64,000 bases of DNA from Karstenula rhodostoma CBS 690.94 (taxonomy: Eukaryota > Ascomycota > Dothideomycetes > Pleosporales > Didymosphaeriaceae): positions 2,511,937 to 2,575,936 of the forward strand of contig MU001494.1 of the NCBI GenBank assembly GCA_010093485.1, written 5' to 3'. This document shows, piece after piece, positions 42,406 to 54,146 of this stretch (within the stretch, counting starts at the first letter, position 1; every line of letters starts with the position of its first letter). Made by a program: the position numbers and the translations under genes. Below the pieces are notes generated by a model. That model did not search any database. It worked only from the letters and a program-made list of their open reading frames with translations, and was not told the origin of the DNA.

Positions 42406-44126
42406 ATGGCCAGCCTGGCCCCGGAAAGAGACGGAGACCATGCAGGACAGGCACTGAACAAACCGAACAGCTCGGAAACGCAGCCACTGCTTGGACCGAG
42501 CAGCTCGACCGCCTCTCACCACTCCGGCGAGAGTGCCACCAAGCAGCTGACCGCGCGACATGCATTTGCTGTGCTGGTTACCCTCCAGATTGGATCGGGC
42601 ATTTTCGCATCACCGTCCCAGGTGGACAGCAATGTGCCCTCACCAGGCGCTGCATTGGTTGTGTGGGTTCTCGGTGGGCTGCTGTCATGGGCCGGAGCTG
42701 CCTCGTTTGCCGAATTGGGCGCTGCCATTCCTCTGAACGGGGGCATGCAGGCCTATCTGGCCTATGTCTATGGTGATACCATGGCTTTCCTGATGGCGTG
42801 GATCTACATCATGGCTGCAAAGCCTTCTGCCATGGCTATCCAAAGCATTGTAATCGCCGAATCTATCGGCTCCATCAGTTCTAGTCCTACTGCTGCATGG
42901 GTCCTCAAGCTCATAGCAGCGCTTACCTTCGTCGCTACGGTCCTAGTGAACTCGATCAATACTAAAGTCACACTTCGATTGAGCGAATCCTTTACCGGAA
43001 TCAAATTGATGACCGTTTTCTTGGTTGTAATCGGAGGGCTTGTGGCTGTCATTGCTCACCTAGTGAACCCCAACTCGTCTCTTTCAGGCGGCGAAGATTG
43101 GTACAGCAAGAATTGGTTCACCACTCGATCTACGTCCTATGAAGGACACACTATCGATTGGACATCCATGAGTACCTGGGACCGATATGGACACTACTCT
43201 GCTGCTATATATGGCGGCCTGTGGGCCTATGATGGTTGGGATAATGTGAGTCAGAGCGCACAGCAGGCATATCTACAACTATTGTCTTGCTGCAACAACT
43301 GGAACTAATCCTACCCTGAAGGCAAATGTCGTCGCGAGCGAAATTCGGCACCCAGGTCAAGCGCTACCTAAAGCGATCAAAGCAGCTATGGTTGTCGTGT
43401 TGGGCTCTTATGAGCTTGTGAACCTCGCATACTACATCTTGCTTCCTTGGTCGACTGTGAGCTCAAGCGATGCCGTAGCCGTTGTAGCACTGGGTTCCGC
43501 ATTTGGTCGTTGGGCTGGAATACTTGTTTCCATTCTCGTAGCTGTCTCTTGCGCAGGGTCCATCACCAGCAACGTTTTCATAGTTGGTCGATTGACAGTC
43601 GCAGCTTCGGAGCGCGAGTATCTTCCAGCCATCTTAGGCGAACGAGGATTGCCTTGGCGCCAGACGCAAGCACCCATTCAATCCGAAGACCCAGGCATTA
43701 TCACTCAGGCCAATGGCATTGCTGTCCAGAATCAAGACAAGCTGTCTCATTTCGATGCGCCTCTGTAGGCCACCCTGAAAACACTCGAGATGTCTCATGC
43801 TGACCTTTCGAAGTTATGCGAATCTACTAGCACTCCTTCTCACCCTCGTCTACATTCAGACGGGCAGCTTCAGGACACTGCTGACCTTTGCTGGCATGGC
43901 AATGTGGCTTTTCTACGTAAGCACCGTGTTCGGCTTGCTTATCTTACGTCGCCGCGAGCCAGAGCTCCACCGACCGTACAAGCCCGCCGTCATACTGCCT
44001 ACAATATTTGTCGTCGTAGGCACTCTCTTAGTTTTTAGATCGGCTATTTTTGCACCCATACAAGCAGGTATTTTGGCTTGCCTTCTGATAATTGGTACCT
44101 TGATCAGCAAATTGCGGACTAGGTGA
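42406..44126 (+). CDS. Amino-acid transporter, APC superfamily (LAT/methionine-permease-like)
   Basis: Exons 42406-43245, 43322-43764 and 43814-44126 (introns 76 and 49 bp), 531 residues, about twelve membrane helices. After a polar N-terminus of about 50 residues comes TM1 with the substrate-binding IGSGIFASP (GSGIF motif of the L-type amino-acid transporters), then GAALVVWVLGGLLSWAGAASFAELGAAIP, and GLWAYDGWDN, the conserved TM6 region interrupted by intron 1 exactly before ANVVASEI. Toward the C-terminus, LRRREPELHRPYKP is the family signature. Fungal relatives include high-affinity methionine permeases such as MUP1; the true substrate is unknown. The second exon-intron junction (CT/GTAGGC) is weaker, but it is the only join that restores the TM9-TM10 frame. 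Confidence 0.88.
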
Positions 44127-44294
44127 TCACTTCAAGATCAAGGTCCAAATGCGTAGCGCCCGCTAGTCTTCGCAATTATACACACTACATAACGCACACA
44201 GCTTGAACTATCCGCATTTTCCCAAACATTTCATCCACAATACGAGCGAACAATTATTGGTTTATTATTATTACACTGTCAGACCAACCGTCCC

Positions 44295-45454
44295 TCAACC
44301 TTCCAACTTTTCTTTCTCTTCATCCTCCACCCCAACAACAGTATCCTCCGTACTCAACACCGACAGCTTCTTCTCCTTCCTCACAAGCGCAACCTCATCG
44401 GCATCTCCTCTAACCATCGCACTCCCCTGCTTGTTCCCCCAACTTCCTTCGCTCTCCCCGCTCCTCCCACTCCCTCCCGACCAAAACCTCCCTGTCAAAA
44501 ATCTCTCGAACGTCGTATTCCCGAACAGCTTCCTCATCAATGGCCTTAACGTCGGTAACACGCCCGCAACCATGTAAATTCCCGACTCGGCAATCGTCCA
44601 GCGCAAAGGATCGATTTGCTCGTAGCTGAAATCATCGAAGGACATGACTCTCAGGAACGACTCAAACCGCATGATGGCGGCGACGACACCGCACACGCAC
44701 ACGGACAGCACGACCGCCAGGCCCATCTTCGTCGCGGTGGAGATGCGCAGCTTGTACAGCGCGGGCAGGGGAATCGCGACGACGATGAAAGTGGTGATGA
44801 CGTTCGGGATGCTGAGGTATTTCCAGAGAACGAGTCCGCTGATGGCGCACTGCGATTGCTGGCCCAGTGTCCAGGTAGCGCTGAAGGGGCGACAGTTGGC
44901 GAAGGGGATGACGACTTGCACGAGAAGGGTGATGAGGCAGAGGACGAAGGTGATGCGGATGACGAGGCGTGTGCGCTTGGAGGTGCGGCCGAAGATGTTG
45001 TGGAGGAGGCAGAGGATAGACATCTTGGAGAGGCTGGTGGTGAGCGGACAGATGAGTTGGAGGGATGTGTTGAGCTGGAGTGAGGTCGTGATGGTGGTGT
45101 AGTCGAGAGTCGCGGTGTGTCGGCCTGCGCCGCCCATGTGGATGGCGACTGGTGGAGTGTCAGTGCTGTATAGAAGGAGGACGGAAGGGGAGACATACGG
45201 AAGCCAAGCGTTATCTTGCTTACGCAGACGATGTATGTGCCCGTCATCAGGCTGATCATGCTCCAGTTCGCTTTCTGCTCGCTAGGATGCTTCTTGTCGT
45301 TGCACAGGAAACGCGATGTGTAGAGCAACATAATGAAGACTGTGTCGAGGACGAGAAAGGCGATGCATGTTTCTAGCAGAGGCCGGGAATTTTTCTCTTC
45401 TGCGTAGCCCGGCGGAAACTGGTCGATCGATGGGAAATATGGACTGGTGCCCAT
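44295..45454 (-). CDS. Fungal rhodopsin-like seven-helix membrane protein
   Basis: Exons 45454-45199 and 45148-44295 (50-bp intron), 369 residues. Seven hydrophobic segments follow the pattern of the large fungal family annotated as rhodopsin or integral membrane (SAT4/PTH11-side) proteins: ETCIAFLVLDTVFIMLLYTSR, a loop, an HMGGAGRH motif after the intron, SLQLICPLTTSLSKMSILCLLHNIF, CRPFSATW with its loop cysteine, and the final IDPLRWTIAESGIYMVAGVLPTLRPL. The C-terminal tail is Gly/Ser and then acidic. These proteins are not retinal opsins; most have unknown ligands, and some PTH11-like ones sense hosts. A Met at 45496 would add 14 residues. Confidence 0.8.
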
Positions 45455-47240
45455 GGCGTATGAAGCCCGAAGACTATACTTTTGTTGAACGTGCAATGGG
45501 TTGCTCGAGAACGTGGTAGATCCTATGAGTGTATGCAGGTCTGCAGTTATGTCCTACTCAAAAGAGTATAAGGTGCCAAAGAGTGTAATCGAAGTAAAGC
45601 AAAAAGATGACAGTGCCTGACAGCGGCGCTCTAACGCGTGTAAATACCAACGTTCGATCCAAGACCCCAGCTCTAGCCTCCCACACGCAATATATGATGG
45701 GCTGCATGCATATTAAGTCGCGCGCTGGCCACACAGCCTTGTGCACCCTGACTACCGGTGATGATCATGTCCAGATACGATGTCGGCGTACGGACGTACC
45801 AGATGGCTGCCCGATCTGGAGATGGCCGGGATACGGACATGTCTATGAGACGGCATCGAAACCTGTTTCAGCCATAGGGACAGTAGCAGCTGCAGAGGGC
45901 AAGGAGAAGTGGGATGGTGCCAGGGCGATATGTATAGCCAGGCGCGTAAGCTGAGTGTTTTTAGAGGGCAAAGCTAGGCATGGCTGCTATATCCTGTATG
46001 TAAGACGCCGTGTGCAACGACTCCACAAGGCACGTCGGCGACGCACTGGACATGCGTTCCTGGTCAATGTGCCAGCACTCGACTTCAATGACTGGTCCCA
46101 AAGTAATCGTAAAATCTCATTGGCCGAAACATGGGTTTTCTGACAGGCGAAGAGATAGTAAGCACAGCGGAAGGCGCCGCATTCGGCGAGGTGTTCGCTG
46201 CCCCATCATGACAGTTGAGCGGGAGGCTTCGGTGACCAAGACTCGGAGATACGATCAATCGTTTGGAGTCGTTTGGAATGGGGGTGTGGACCACCTCCAG
46301 AATCATCGCGCACAAGGCTGAGTATCGTGTGCCGCTGGTGTGGGGGCTGAGCAAACTGCCGAGGCAGGGGTCCAAGGCCGGAAGAGGAATGGTGTACGCT
46401 GTACGCCCCATCTTCTATCTCCCTACATGCATAACGGATATCCAGGAATGTTTCTGGACTTTGGGAACAGCGGCTTTGGTGCGCCCAGTCGAGGTCCAGA
46501 CAGCAGTTTCAATATCGGCACGAGACAAGACAGGAGCATCCTTTTGTCGTGCATCTGAATCACAGCAATACAAAGATGATTGACTGCATGTCAAGAGCTC
46601 GGCAAATACGTCTCCATATCGCAAGTCGTACAGCTGTCGCTCAATGCGCAGATCTTTGAGGCAAGGGCGCACGAAGAAGGAGCGGTTGAGGCACGCTAGC
46701 GGTACGGGCCGAGGAGATCAGGTGTACGATCCTCCCGTGCTGATTCTGACCTGCTTCCTCATCTCTTGTCCACTTCGACTGCAACGTTATCTGTGAACCG
46801 CCTCGCAGCAGCTCGCGATGAGATTTCATGTCAAATTATGTCTGCGAGTCGTTCAACTGCCGACTCGCACAACTTTGAGCTAGACCTCGGATCTCTAAAA
46901 CCATGCCCAAAAAACATGCAGAAAGGCTATCGAAGATACAATAAGAATATCGATATTCGCTCTCCACCGCAATGTGCTCCTCAGGAAACCAAAAGTAAGA
47001 AGGACTCCATATAACAAACGTGGCTGGATCAGTAAAGCGTTATTAGACCAGTTGCTACCGAAAAAAGGACCTCACGGCTGGCCGTCTTTCTGCATGATCG
47101 GGCATTCATAGTGGGAAGACCAAGTCGAGACATCGGATGGCTTTACACATTCGCCCACCGCTACCGTGGGCTGCAAATGATCTTGATTCGGAGTGTGAAC
47201 GGATTCGTCTTCTCTGCGAAGGTCTTCGGATGTCGCCTGC

Positions 47241-47762
47241 TCATGATGAAGGATCGTTGGTCGCACGGCTGATGTCAAAATCGTCGATGTCTGTACTATC
47301 CCCTTCGCGAACATCTTTTACCAGCGTCTTCTCTGCTAAAACATTGTTATGGGTATCTTCAGACTTGGATGGCGCGAGTGTAATTTCGGTGTCTACGTCG
47401 TCCTTGGTGGTGCTTACTCGAAAAGCTTCAGTCCGCACCATTTCTCCGGCAGGGTCTGCTACCGGAGTTGAGTCGGGGTGCAGGTCGATAGCTACTCCTC
47501 ATATCCCGAACGCACACATTGGAAGGTCGGCGACGATTTGAAAGGTGAAGAATGGTGATATGGTTACCTCTTGAGCCGAAAGCTCCAGCTGCTCCCACAC
47601 TCCGGTGATCCTCCGCCAGTTCATGAACACTTTCAATGCATCGGCTCGCGCTTGACTGTCAACACGCAAGATACGCAGTATCAAAAATGGTGCCTCGGTT
47701 ACCGATAATCTCTCGTCGTCTGGAGATGAAAACAGGTTTGGAGCAGGGGAGATGTCAAGCAT
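47241..47762 (-). pseudogene. Possible gene fragment or decayed ORF
   Basis: Two minus-strand frames, 47762-47499 (87 codons, containing PFLILRILRVDSQARADALKVFMNW) and 47441-47241 (66 codons, starting MVRTEAFRVSTTKDDVDTE), lie in line and could belong to one gene with an intron or a frameshift between them. A GTAACC donor follows the first, but no acceptor I tried keeps both frames. No domain is recognised. It may be chance. Confidence 0.2.
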
Positions 47763-49356
47763 CCATGAGCTTTAGCCGTTAAATTTCTCTACAGATGAGG
47801 GACCAAATCGTTACCGCGCGAAGGTCCAGCAACAGCCATGCTGACGCCAAGAAAGACAGGTCCTATTGCCCAGCTACTGCCATAACCCCGCCCACTTGCT
47901 CTGCAATAATCGATGCCGCCGATTTCGAGGATAGGCTGGAACAGCTAGGTCTGCAGGATACTCAAATGTATGAGGGTGAATTGTAAGCTTTTTACACGCA
48001 TAAGACTAGCTCTACTGGCTAGATTGGTGCAGCGGCATGTAGTGAGTTATGGCTATATTGCTGTAAAGTGAATGACAAAGCGTTTCGAAACAGCTGTAGG
48101 CGCCTAATAATGAGGGCTAGCTAGTATTCCTTCACAATCTCGGCGATACCGACGAACACGAAGAGTGCTTAAATGCAGTAGTAATAAGCGATTCAATACA
48201 ATAACTCGTATCCAAGGCCTCGTAGGAGCGAATGGCCACGTGCGCCGTGCTACGACAAGAGCCGTGGTCATATCATCCAACCTATGTTCCGCATTTTAGC
48301 GCCCGCGAACGTTTCGAGCTCGGCTACAAACCCTTTAGGAAACGGTGCATGTACTTATGCGTGGGTCACTTGGCTACATACTTCAAATCGGGCGACAAAC
48401 CGTGCCGAGTCGGATCCAGATCGGTCTTTCGCTTGTTTCCCCAGCATGTTCGTACCGTGGCCAGTCGATCGTTCGAGCTTTGATAAACTTCGCTTCCTTT
48501 GCTGATTGTGAACTTCAATGCCAATTCCGCCACTCAAGCGTTTCGTTGCATGTGATGGTGTGTAACAGTGTCGAAGTGCCTACCTACACGACTTATTTTT
48601 TGCCTCGGTAAGAGCTCCAGACTCGTGTACCGATCGATTCGCGACCGCTTTTTCCGGAAATCTAGGTCTTTTTGGTTCCTTAGAACTGTCCTTCAAGTTG
48701 GTCTGGACAACGTCGACTGCCGCTAGCAACCACAATTAAGCCGAGGACACTGGCACCAGGAGGTGCCATATTTCTATTCGTTGGGCTGAGTCTAACCGCT
48801 CCAGCCTGACCTAGTCCTGACTTACAAGTTAGGAGGAATCAATCTTGCCATGAGTGTGCGTCGGCGTTCAGCAAGCCCAAAAACGCCAACGGGGCTTCCG
48901 CAGATCTAGGACCTTGCTTGCAATTGGATTGGGCAGTGAGCTCAATCTGGGCTTCTATAGCCCGCTGCATCTACAAAAGCTTTGCTGATATTCAAATTGC
49001 CGCAAATCTCATGATTGCAGTCAACAAATACACACCGATCTACCATTTAGATTGACATCTGTCCGCATCTCGTTTCATCAAAGCACAAATCTGTCCCGGC
49101 ATCGCAAAATTGAATCTAACGGTCTATGCAGATATGAATTATCAAGTATTCCAGAAACTACACTTTTCCTCAGCTAGAGATGCTACGCCTCGCGGACAAG
49201 GGTAGTGCGTTCGAGACCCAGCCTCGACGAGGATGAATCCCTTGGTGCGCCACAAAAGCTCGGTAACTCGATGGCGTTGCACAAACAAGTCAACGACAAG
49301 CGACCGTGATCAGGGATCGTATTTCGCGGCCTCCTATCCTCACAATGCCCCTAGGG

Positions 49357-49362
49357 TATAAA
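49357..49362 (+). promoter_or_regulatory. TATA box of the protease gene
   Basis: TATAAA in the context GGGTATAAAGGG lies 95 bp before the start codon of the protease gene, a usual distance for a fungal core promoter. Confidence 0.5.
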
Positions 49363-49451
49363 GGGTCGACTGCTTCCTCACCACAGTCCGGTCCCATCAC
49401 AACTCGAGTTTACAATCACATACACTCTTCAGTTTTTGACCAGTTCACGCC

Positions 49452-51947
49452 ATGGATCCTCCAACAGAGCCTCTTGGGCCCGCCATCAATGATCCTGAGC
49501 CCGTCATAACCCCCATTGCAGATCCTGGCACGGGGGAGGCTACGACAACTACCGTCTCCACCACAGAAGAGCCCACGGCTACGGAAGCTCCCGCTACAGA
49601 GGATACTTCGACAACTACAGTCTCCGCCACAGGAGAGACTGCGACGACTGATGTTCCTGCTACGGGAGGGACTGCGATAACTGCAGTGTCCAGCGCGGAA
49701 GACCCTGTCACGACTATACAGGGGTCGCACCAGGTCGTGCAAGAAGCAATGGGTAAAACAAGTCTCAGTGTTATTGACTTCGCCAATCAGGCCACTGACA
49801 CGCTCGTAATTCATTGGAATCTTCGGAGCAAGGCTTCCATGCCAGTGAAGGAATCTGCAATCTTGAAGAAAATCATCAAGAAGAACGAATCCAAGGAATC
49901 CGTTATTGGTGCTTTCGATAATGTGAAGAGGAGACCGGTCAACGATGTGGACATTCAAGACGTCAACGGGAAATACCGAGGTAACATAACACTCATCCGT
50001 CACCACTAGGAATGACGACTAATACTGTTTAGCAATCGTTAAACTATTTCTGCGCTATCAAAATTCCAGGGCAGATGAATGGTCTATTGGCACTGGCTGG
50101 TTGATCAGCGACGATCGTGTGGTGACAGCCGGTCATTGCGTATTCAATTCCGAACTTAACGGTGGTCCTCTAGCTGAAGCGAAAGTCTACATCGGCTACA
50201 GAGGACGCAAAGCACTCACAGCATTCGGTGTGGAGATGCGAACCGTCACTTCGGTAGTGACCACGAGCGATTTCGTTGGTGGGTCCAGTCGTCAACGCGA
50301 CATGGCCATTATGACGTTGAATCAGCCCTTCAATAACGTCATACCGATGAGCTGGAAGAGTACCCCCGCATCGGGAGAAGCGAAATTAGGCGTTGTTGGC
50401 TTCCCAGGTGATATCTCGGGTGATGACAATGAGCCTGGCGGAAGAATGCACGAGATGTTCTTGGAAACGCCATGGAATTTGGGAACAGCAGGTCACAATA
50501 TGCTAGAATACCAGATCGACACCTTCGGAGGTAAGTACAGACAGAATCCCGCACAGAAGAAAAGTATTCACAGACTCAAGGTAATTCCGGATCCCCTGTC
50601 CTGATGCCAACGAAGGACGGAAAATTTGCTGCCATTGGCATTCATACATACGGCGGGATGCCAAACTCTGCCACTGTGCTCGGATATTATGGTGTTCCTA
50701 TCAGTCCTTACCTATTGGCGTTCGAGAACAAAACTGCTGAATTCATAGAATCCTCTGCGTATCCCAATGGCGAATACCGGATTGTCACAATTCCAAGTGA
50801 CCTTCCGAGTGGACCCACAGCAAAGGTTGGAGCGACCGTGCAAACAAGTGTTGGAAGCACCACCACAACTGCGGGCAAAGAGTCATTCCCTGCTGGATCT
50901 ACAACTTCCCCAGAGTTCATCAACGTTGGCGATATCTTCAAAACGGTGAAGGGTGTTGTTGGAAAGATAGCACCCAAAATTCTCTCTACCGCGATGACTT
51001 CCTTGCCAAGTCTTGGTGGCCCCGTAGGATCTGTCATGGGCGCCGTCACAAACATGGCTATATCGGCTATTGCAGATGGCCTGACGGAACGGAAAGAAAG
51101 TTGGAATCCAAGCGAGACTCTTGCTGGAACCCCAGAGCGTGCAATCATGGAACAGGCTGCACTCGATGCCTTGATCCGCATTTCCGAACAGGAGGGTCAA
51201 GAAGCGTTAGTGGATGAGATCCTGAAAGCAATGGAGCCAATTGTCCAGCAGTCCCAACAGCAGTTCGAAAGCCTGGCTTCTATTGCCTCGCCCCTGCTGC
51301 AGGAATACACCATTCGGGTGGCACTTGATGCACTCGGTCGCAAATCAAGCCCGAAAGACTTTCCCACGACAGTAACTGTTGATCCAGTGCCGCATAGCAC
51401 GAAGGAATCTCTTACGGAAGCGATGTCCTTGAGCAACGCTATCATTCACTCAACTAGCCTTAGTAGCGAAGCTGCACAAGAAGGACTGAACCTCGTCAAC
51501 ATCATCAAGCGCGCCGGCCATTTCGCCAAAGGTGCCATATATTCCGGTGCCCTCTCCGCATCTGCAACTGCCGTCGTTCAACACGCGAACAAGAAGCGCC
51601 AACTTGCCGGCTTATCAGCCTTCAAGATTGGCGACGACCTTACCTCCGCCTACGCTAAGCAAGCCATGCTCGGTTACGCAGCTTACCAAGCCATCATGGC
51701 CATGGACCAGACCAAGCTCGCTGAAGCTCAATTCTACGAGCTGATGGTGTTACTCGCAAAGAGAACTGCCGTCCAGGTTATCACGGCCTACCCTGGGATC
51801 CAGTCAGATCTTCCCAAATATCTTAATCAAATTCTTGACGAAACGAAGAAAGAATCGACCAAAATTGAACAAACACCTTTGCCTGTAACCGCAGGCAAAT
51901 TAAGGAAGCCAATCGACTTACAGTCAGCGCTGGCAGACTGGGACTGA
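49452..51947 (+). CDS. Trypsin-fold (V8/S1B-like) protease fused to an unknown helical region
   Basis: Exons 49452-49980, 50033-50530 and 50581-51947 (introns 52 and 50 bp), 797 residues. Residues 1-100 are Thr/Ser/Glu/Pro rich with two to three diverged repeats of about 22 residues (TTTVSTTEEP, TTTVSATGET). Residues 175-395 are a chymotrypsin-fold protease: His211 in VVTAGHC, Asp266 in RQRDMAI, Ser345 in GNSGSP, so the triad is complete; the order and motifs resemble V8-like glutamyl endopeptidases. Residues 459-510 are a Gly- and Ala-rich hydrophobic stretch (KTVKGVVGKIAPKIL, then GGPVGSVMGAV). Residues 510-797 are Ala-rich and helical, of no family I know. There is no signal peptide. The substrate, and whether the C-terminus inserts in membranes or assembles, are unknown. 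Confidence 0.8.
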
Positions 51948-52113
51948 GAGGTTGGGATGTAGTACCATAGATATCTAGGGCTAGCTTTAGGGTAACATGA
52001 CTCTACTAGGAAAATCTTATATCCATCAGAGCCACCTAGACATTATCCTGCGCATCCGTGAAATGCCTTTCAGCCGCAGTAGCAGACTGACTAGAAGGAC
52101 TTGCGCTCGATCT

Positions 52114-53658
52114 CTAGAGTGTCACTTTCCCGCTCTTGGCTACCAACTTCTGCCGCAGCTCCTCAAGCCTATGCACTCTCTCGGCTCCATTTCCCTTCGA
52201 TACATCGGAGTGATCCTCTGTCTCCTCAGCCTGTTCGATACTGCCTGATCTTGAATTTGTGGTAGAAGATGGTGCCTTCGCTATGAACGCTCCACCTGTC
52301 TTCGAGGAAGCGATCTTGTGCTTCCCGGTAGCACCTTGAAACTTTGTATGATGACTCGCGTTCGGCCTCGGGGATTTTGAGCTCGTGTTCCTATCAGCGG
52401 ATGACGCATTGTTCCGAGTCCACTCCACCAAAAACGATTCTTTCGTTCCCTGTCCTATGGGATGAATGATGAACTCGCCATTATCCTCGCATGGAGTAAA
52501 TGGGGGAGATTCGAAGAAGGCGCCCTTTTTCTCCTGTGTATTGGCTGGTGCGTACTTGCCGTACATGTAACCGCACTCTTTGAGGTAGTCGTCGCGGCTC
52601 TTGGTCATCTGGAGATCAAGAGTGTTCCGGTCGCATTCTTGAGCCTGTTTGAACAGCGCCTCTCCAAGCTCTTGAGGGCTGGGGTCTTTCTCTGGTAAAG
52701 CGAGCACGTGTTTCAACTCAGCTGCGGATAGCGGACCGGGACGACCCTTTACCATTGCGAACTCTCGATCCTTTGTTGTGTACTCCAATGGGAATTGGAT
52801 AACCTGCTTGAGATACGCGGAATACATAGAACCCCATAGACTGGCAGGCGCAAGCGGGAGCGAAAGCACGTTCAGTACCTGTACCTCGCTACGTACAGGT
52901 AAAGGTATATCCTGGAATGTCTCGGTGACATATCGCGTCTCGGCAGCGTCGAAAACTGCCTTGGCCCACGCGGGAGTCCTGCCCGTGAAACGCAGTTTTC
53001 GTTCCACTGCGATATCGCTGAGTTTGAGATATTCCAGGACGGTCACCAAACCGCGCTCGGACGCAGCAACGTAGACTTTGCCGTCGCTGAGATCGAGGTA
53101 TAGGTCAACGTAGTCGATAGTGACAGGGCTGCCATGTCCTTCTTTTGCCGTTGGAAGTCCGAGTTGTTCGCGACCGATGCCAGTTTTGATCATAGCGATC
53201 GCGCAGTAGTAATGTTTCCACGCGGTCGAGTCCCACTGCTCGTTCTCTAGAGTCAGGTTGAAGCTGTGATCAATGTTGGTCGAACTTAGAATCGGAATCT
53301 TGAGCGCGCTGTATGGCACGAATGATACTGGCTTGTGTTCCTGCTTTTCGACTTTCAGCTCCTCGGACTGCTGTTGTTGAGCGCGCTGGGGCAGTCCGTG
53401 CTGCTGGAGAGAACCCAACATCTGCTGCTTCTGCTGGATCTGCTGCATTGTTTGCGCGACTAGATGACGAGGTACCTGGTGGAGCTGCTCGGAAATTTGC
53501 TCGCGAGTGTGCGGTTGTTGCGTCATTGCTCTGCCACCGCGCTTGTTCTGATGTTTGCCATCATGACTCTGGCGGTACGCGCTCGGTGGGCTCTGCCGGA
53601 ACTTCTTGACGTCGCGTCCATCGACGTCGTATTGAGATTTGCGCTTTGGGTTCACCAT
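52114..53658 (-). CDS. Orphan nuclear-looking protein
   Basis: A single exon of 514 residues. I do not recognise a family. The N-terminus MVNPKRKSQYDVDGRDVKKF has two basic clusters that could be a nuclear localisation signal. Residues 45-110 are glutamine-rich (QTMQQIQQKQQMLGSL), a feature of transcription regulators. Residues 115-380 look folded, with alternating strands and helices, for example ENEQWDSTAWKHYYCAIAMI, DYVDLYLDLSDGKVYVAASE and LLSLPLAP-like LNVLSLPLAPASLWGSMYSAYL. The C-terminal third is Ser/Asn/Lys rich and ends in a short charged helix, RVHRLEELRQKLVAK. The start at 53658 is the first Met. It is convergent with the protease gene, 166 bp apart. Confidence 0.7.
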   Translation of the reverse strand: MVNPKRKSQYDVDGRDVKKFRQSPPSAYRQSHDGKHQNKRGGRAMTQQPHTREQISEQLHQVPRHLVAQTMQQIQQKQQMLGSLQQHGLPQRAQQQQSEELKVEKQEHKPVSFVPYSALKIPILSSTNIDHSFNLTLENEQWDSTAWKHYYCAIAMIKTGIGREQLGLPTAKEGHGSPVTIDYVDLYLDLSDGKVYVAASERGLVTVLEYLKLSDIAVERKLRFTGRTPAWAKAVFDAAETRYVTETFQDIPLPVRSEVQVLNVLSLPLAPASLWGSMYSAYLKQVIQFPLEYTTKDREFAMVKGRPGPLSAAELKHVLALPEKDPSPQELGEALFKQAQECDRNTLDLQMTKSRDDYLKECGYMYGKYAPANTQEKKGAFFESPPFTPCEDNGEFIIHPIGQGTKESFLVEWTRNNASSADRNTSSKSPRPNASHHTKFQGATGKHKIASSKTGGAFIAKAPSSTTNSRSGSIEQAEETEDHSDVSKGNGAERVHRLEELRQKLVAKSGKVTL

Positions 53659-54146
53659 ATCGGCTACGTAGAAGAGTTCGATTGGTTGGTGTGTAGATCG
53701 TGTTTTCGAGTTGAAGAATTAAAATACATATACCGTAGATAGGTGCTTCGGGCTTTTGAAAAGCGGAAGTGAAGTAGATAGGTATTATAAGATTCTGGGC
53801 GAAGCAGAGCGGGCGGGCGGTATTTATATAAGAGTTAAGTTACGGCCACAGACGGGCATCACCAGCCTCCATGTGGGTCTTTGTAGCTGACACAGTATAG
53901 TTTTCACTTTCACCGCTCGCTTATTATCGAGACTTGCACAATAGCAGCGACTCCACCTGGTAGCCTTCTTTCCTTAGTCTTTCTAACACCCGGTCTGGCA
54001 TAGAAGCTTCTGCCCCCGGAACCTGTGCGTCACATGCGCCTCACTACTTGTCATTTTGCGCATTCTGTGATCTTAAAAACCACTCACCTCGACTCTGATC
54101 AGTCTGTGTCAACCCCACGACTTCGCCGCAATCTGCACACGCTACA
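53659..54146. other. Divergent promoter region
   Basis: About 490 bp between the divergent orphan genes at 53658 (-) and 54147 (+). A TTATATAAGAG motif near 53825 could be a TATA element. No gene seen. Confidence 0.45.

Larger units (their letters stand above)
45455..49451. other. Gene-poor 4-kb stretch
   Basis: Nearly 4 kb of ordinary base composition without a convincing gene. Short frames abound on both strands but none has a fold-like pattern, except two minus-strand fragments at 47.24-47.76 kb listed separately. No tRNA or tandem repeat was recognised. Confidence 0.5.

Noticed and set aside
49190..49255. tRNA-like fragment (GTTCGAGACCC context near 49210)
   Set aside because: There is a box-B-like string, but no pairing acceptor stem or box A was found at a sensible distance.
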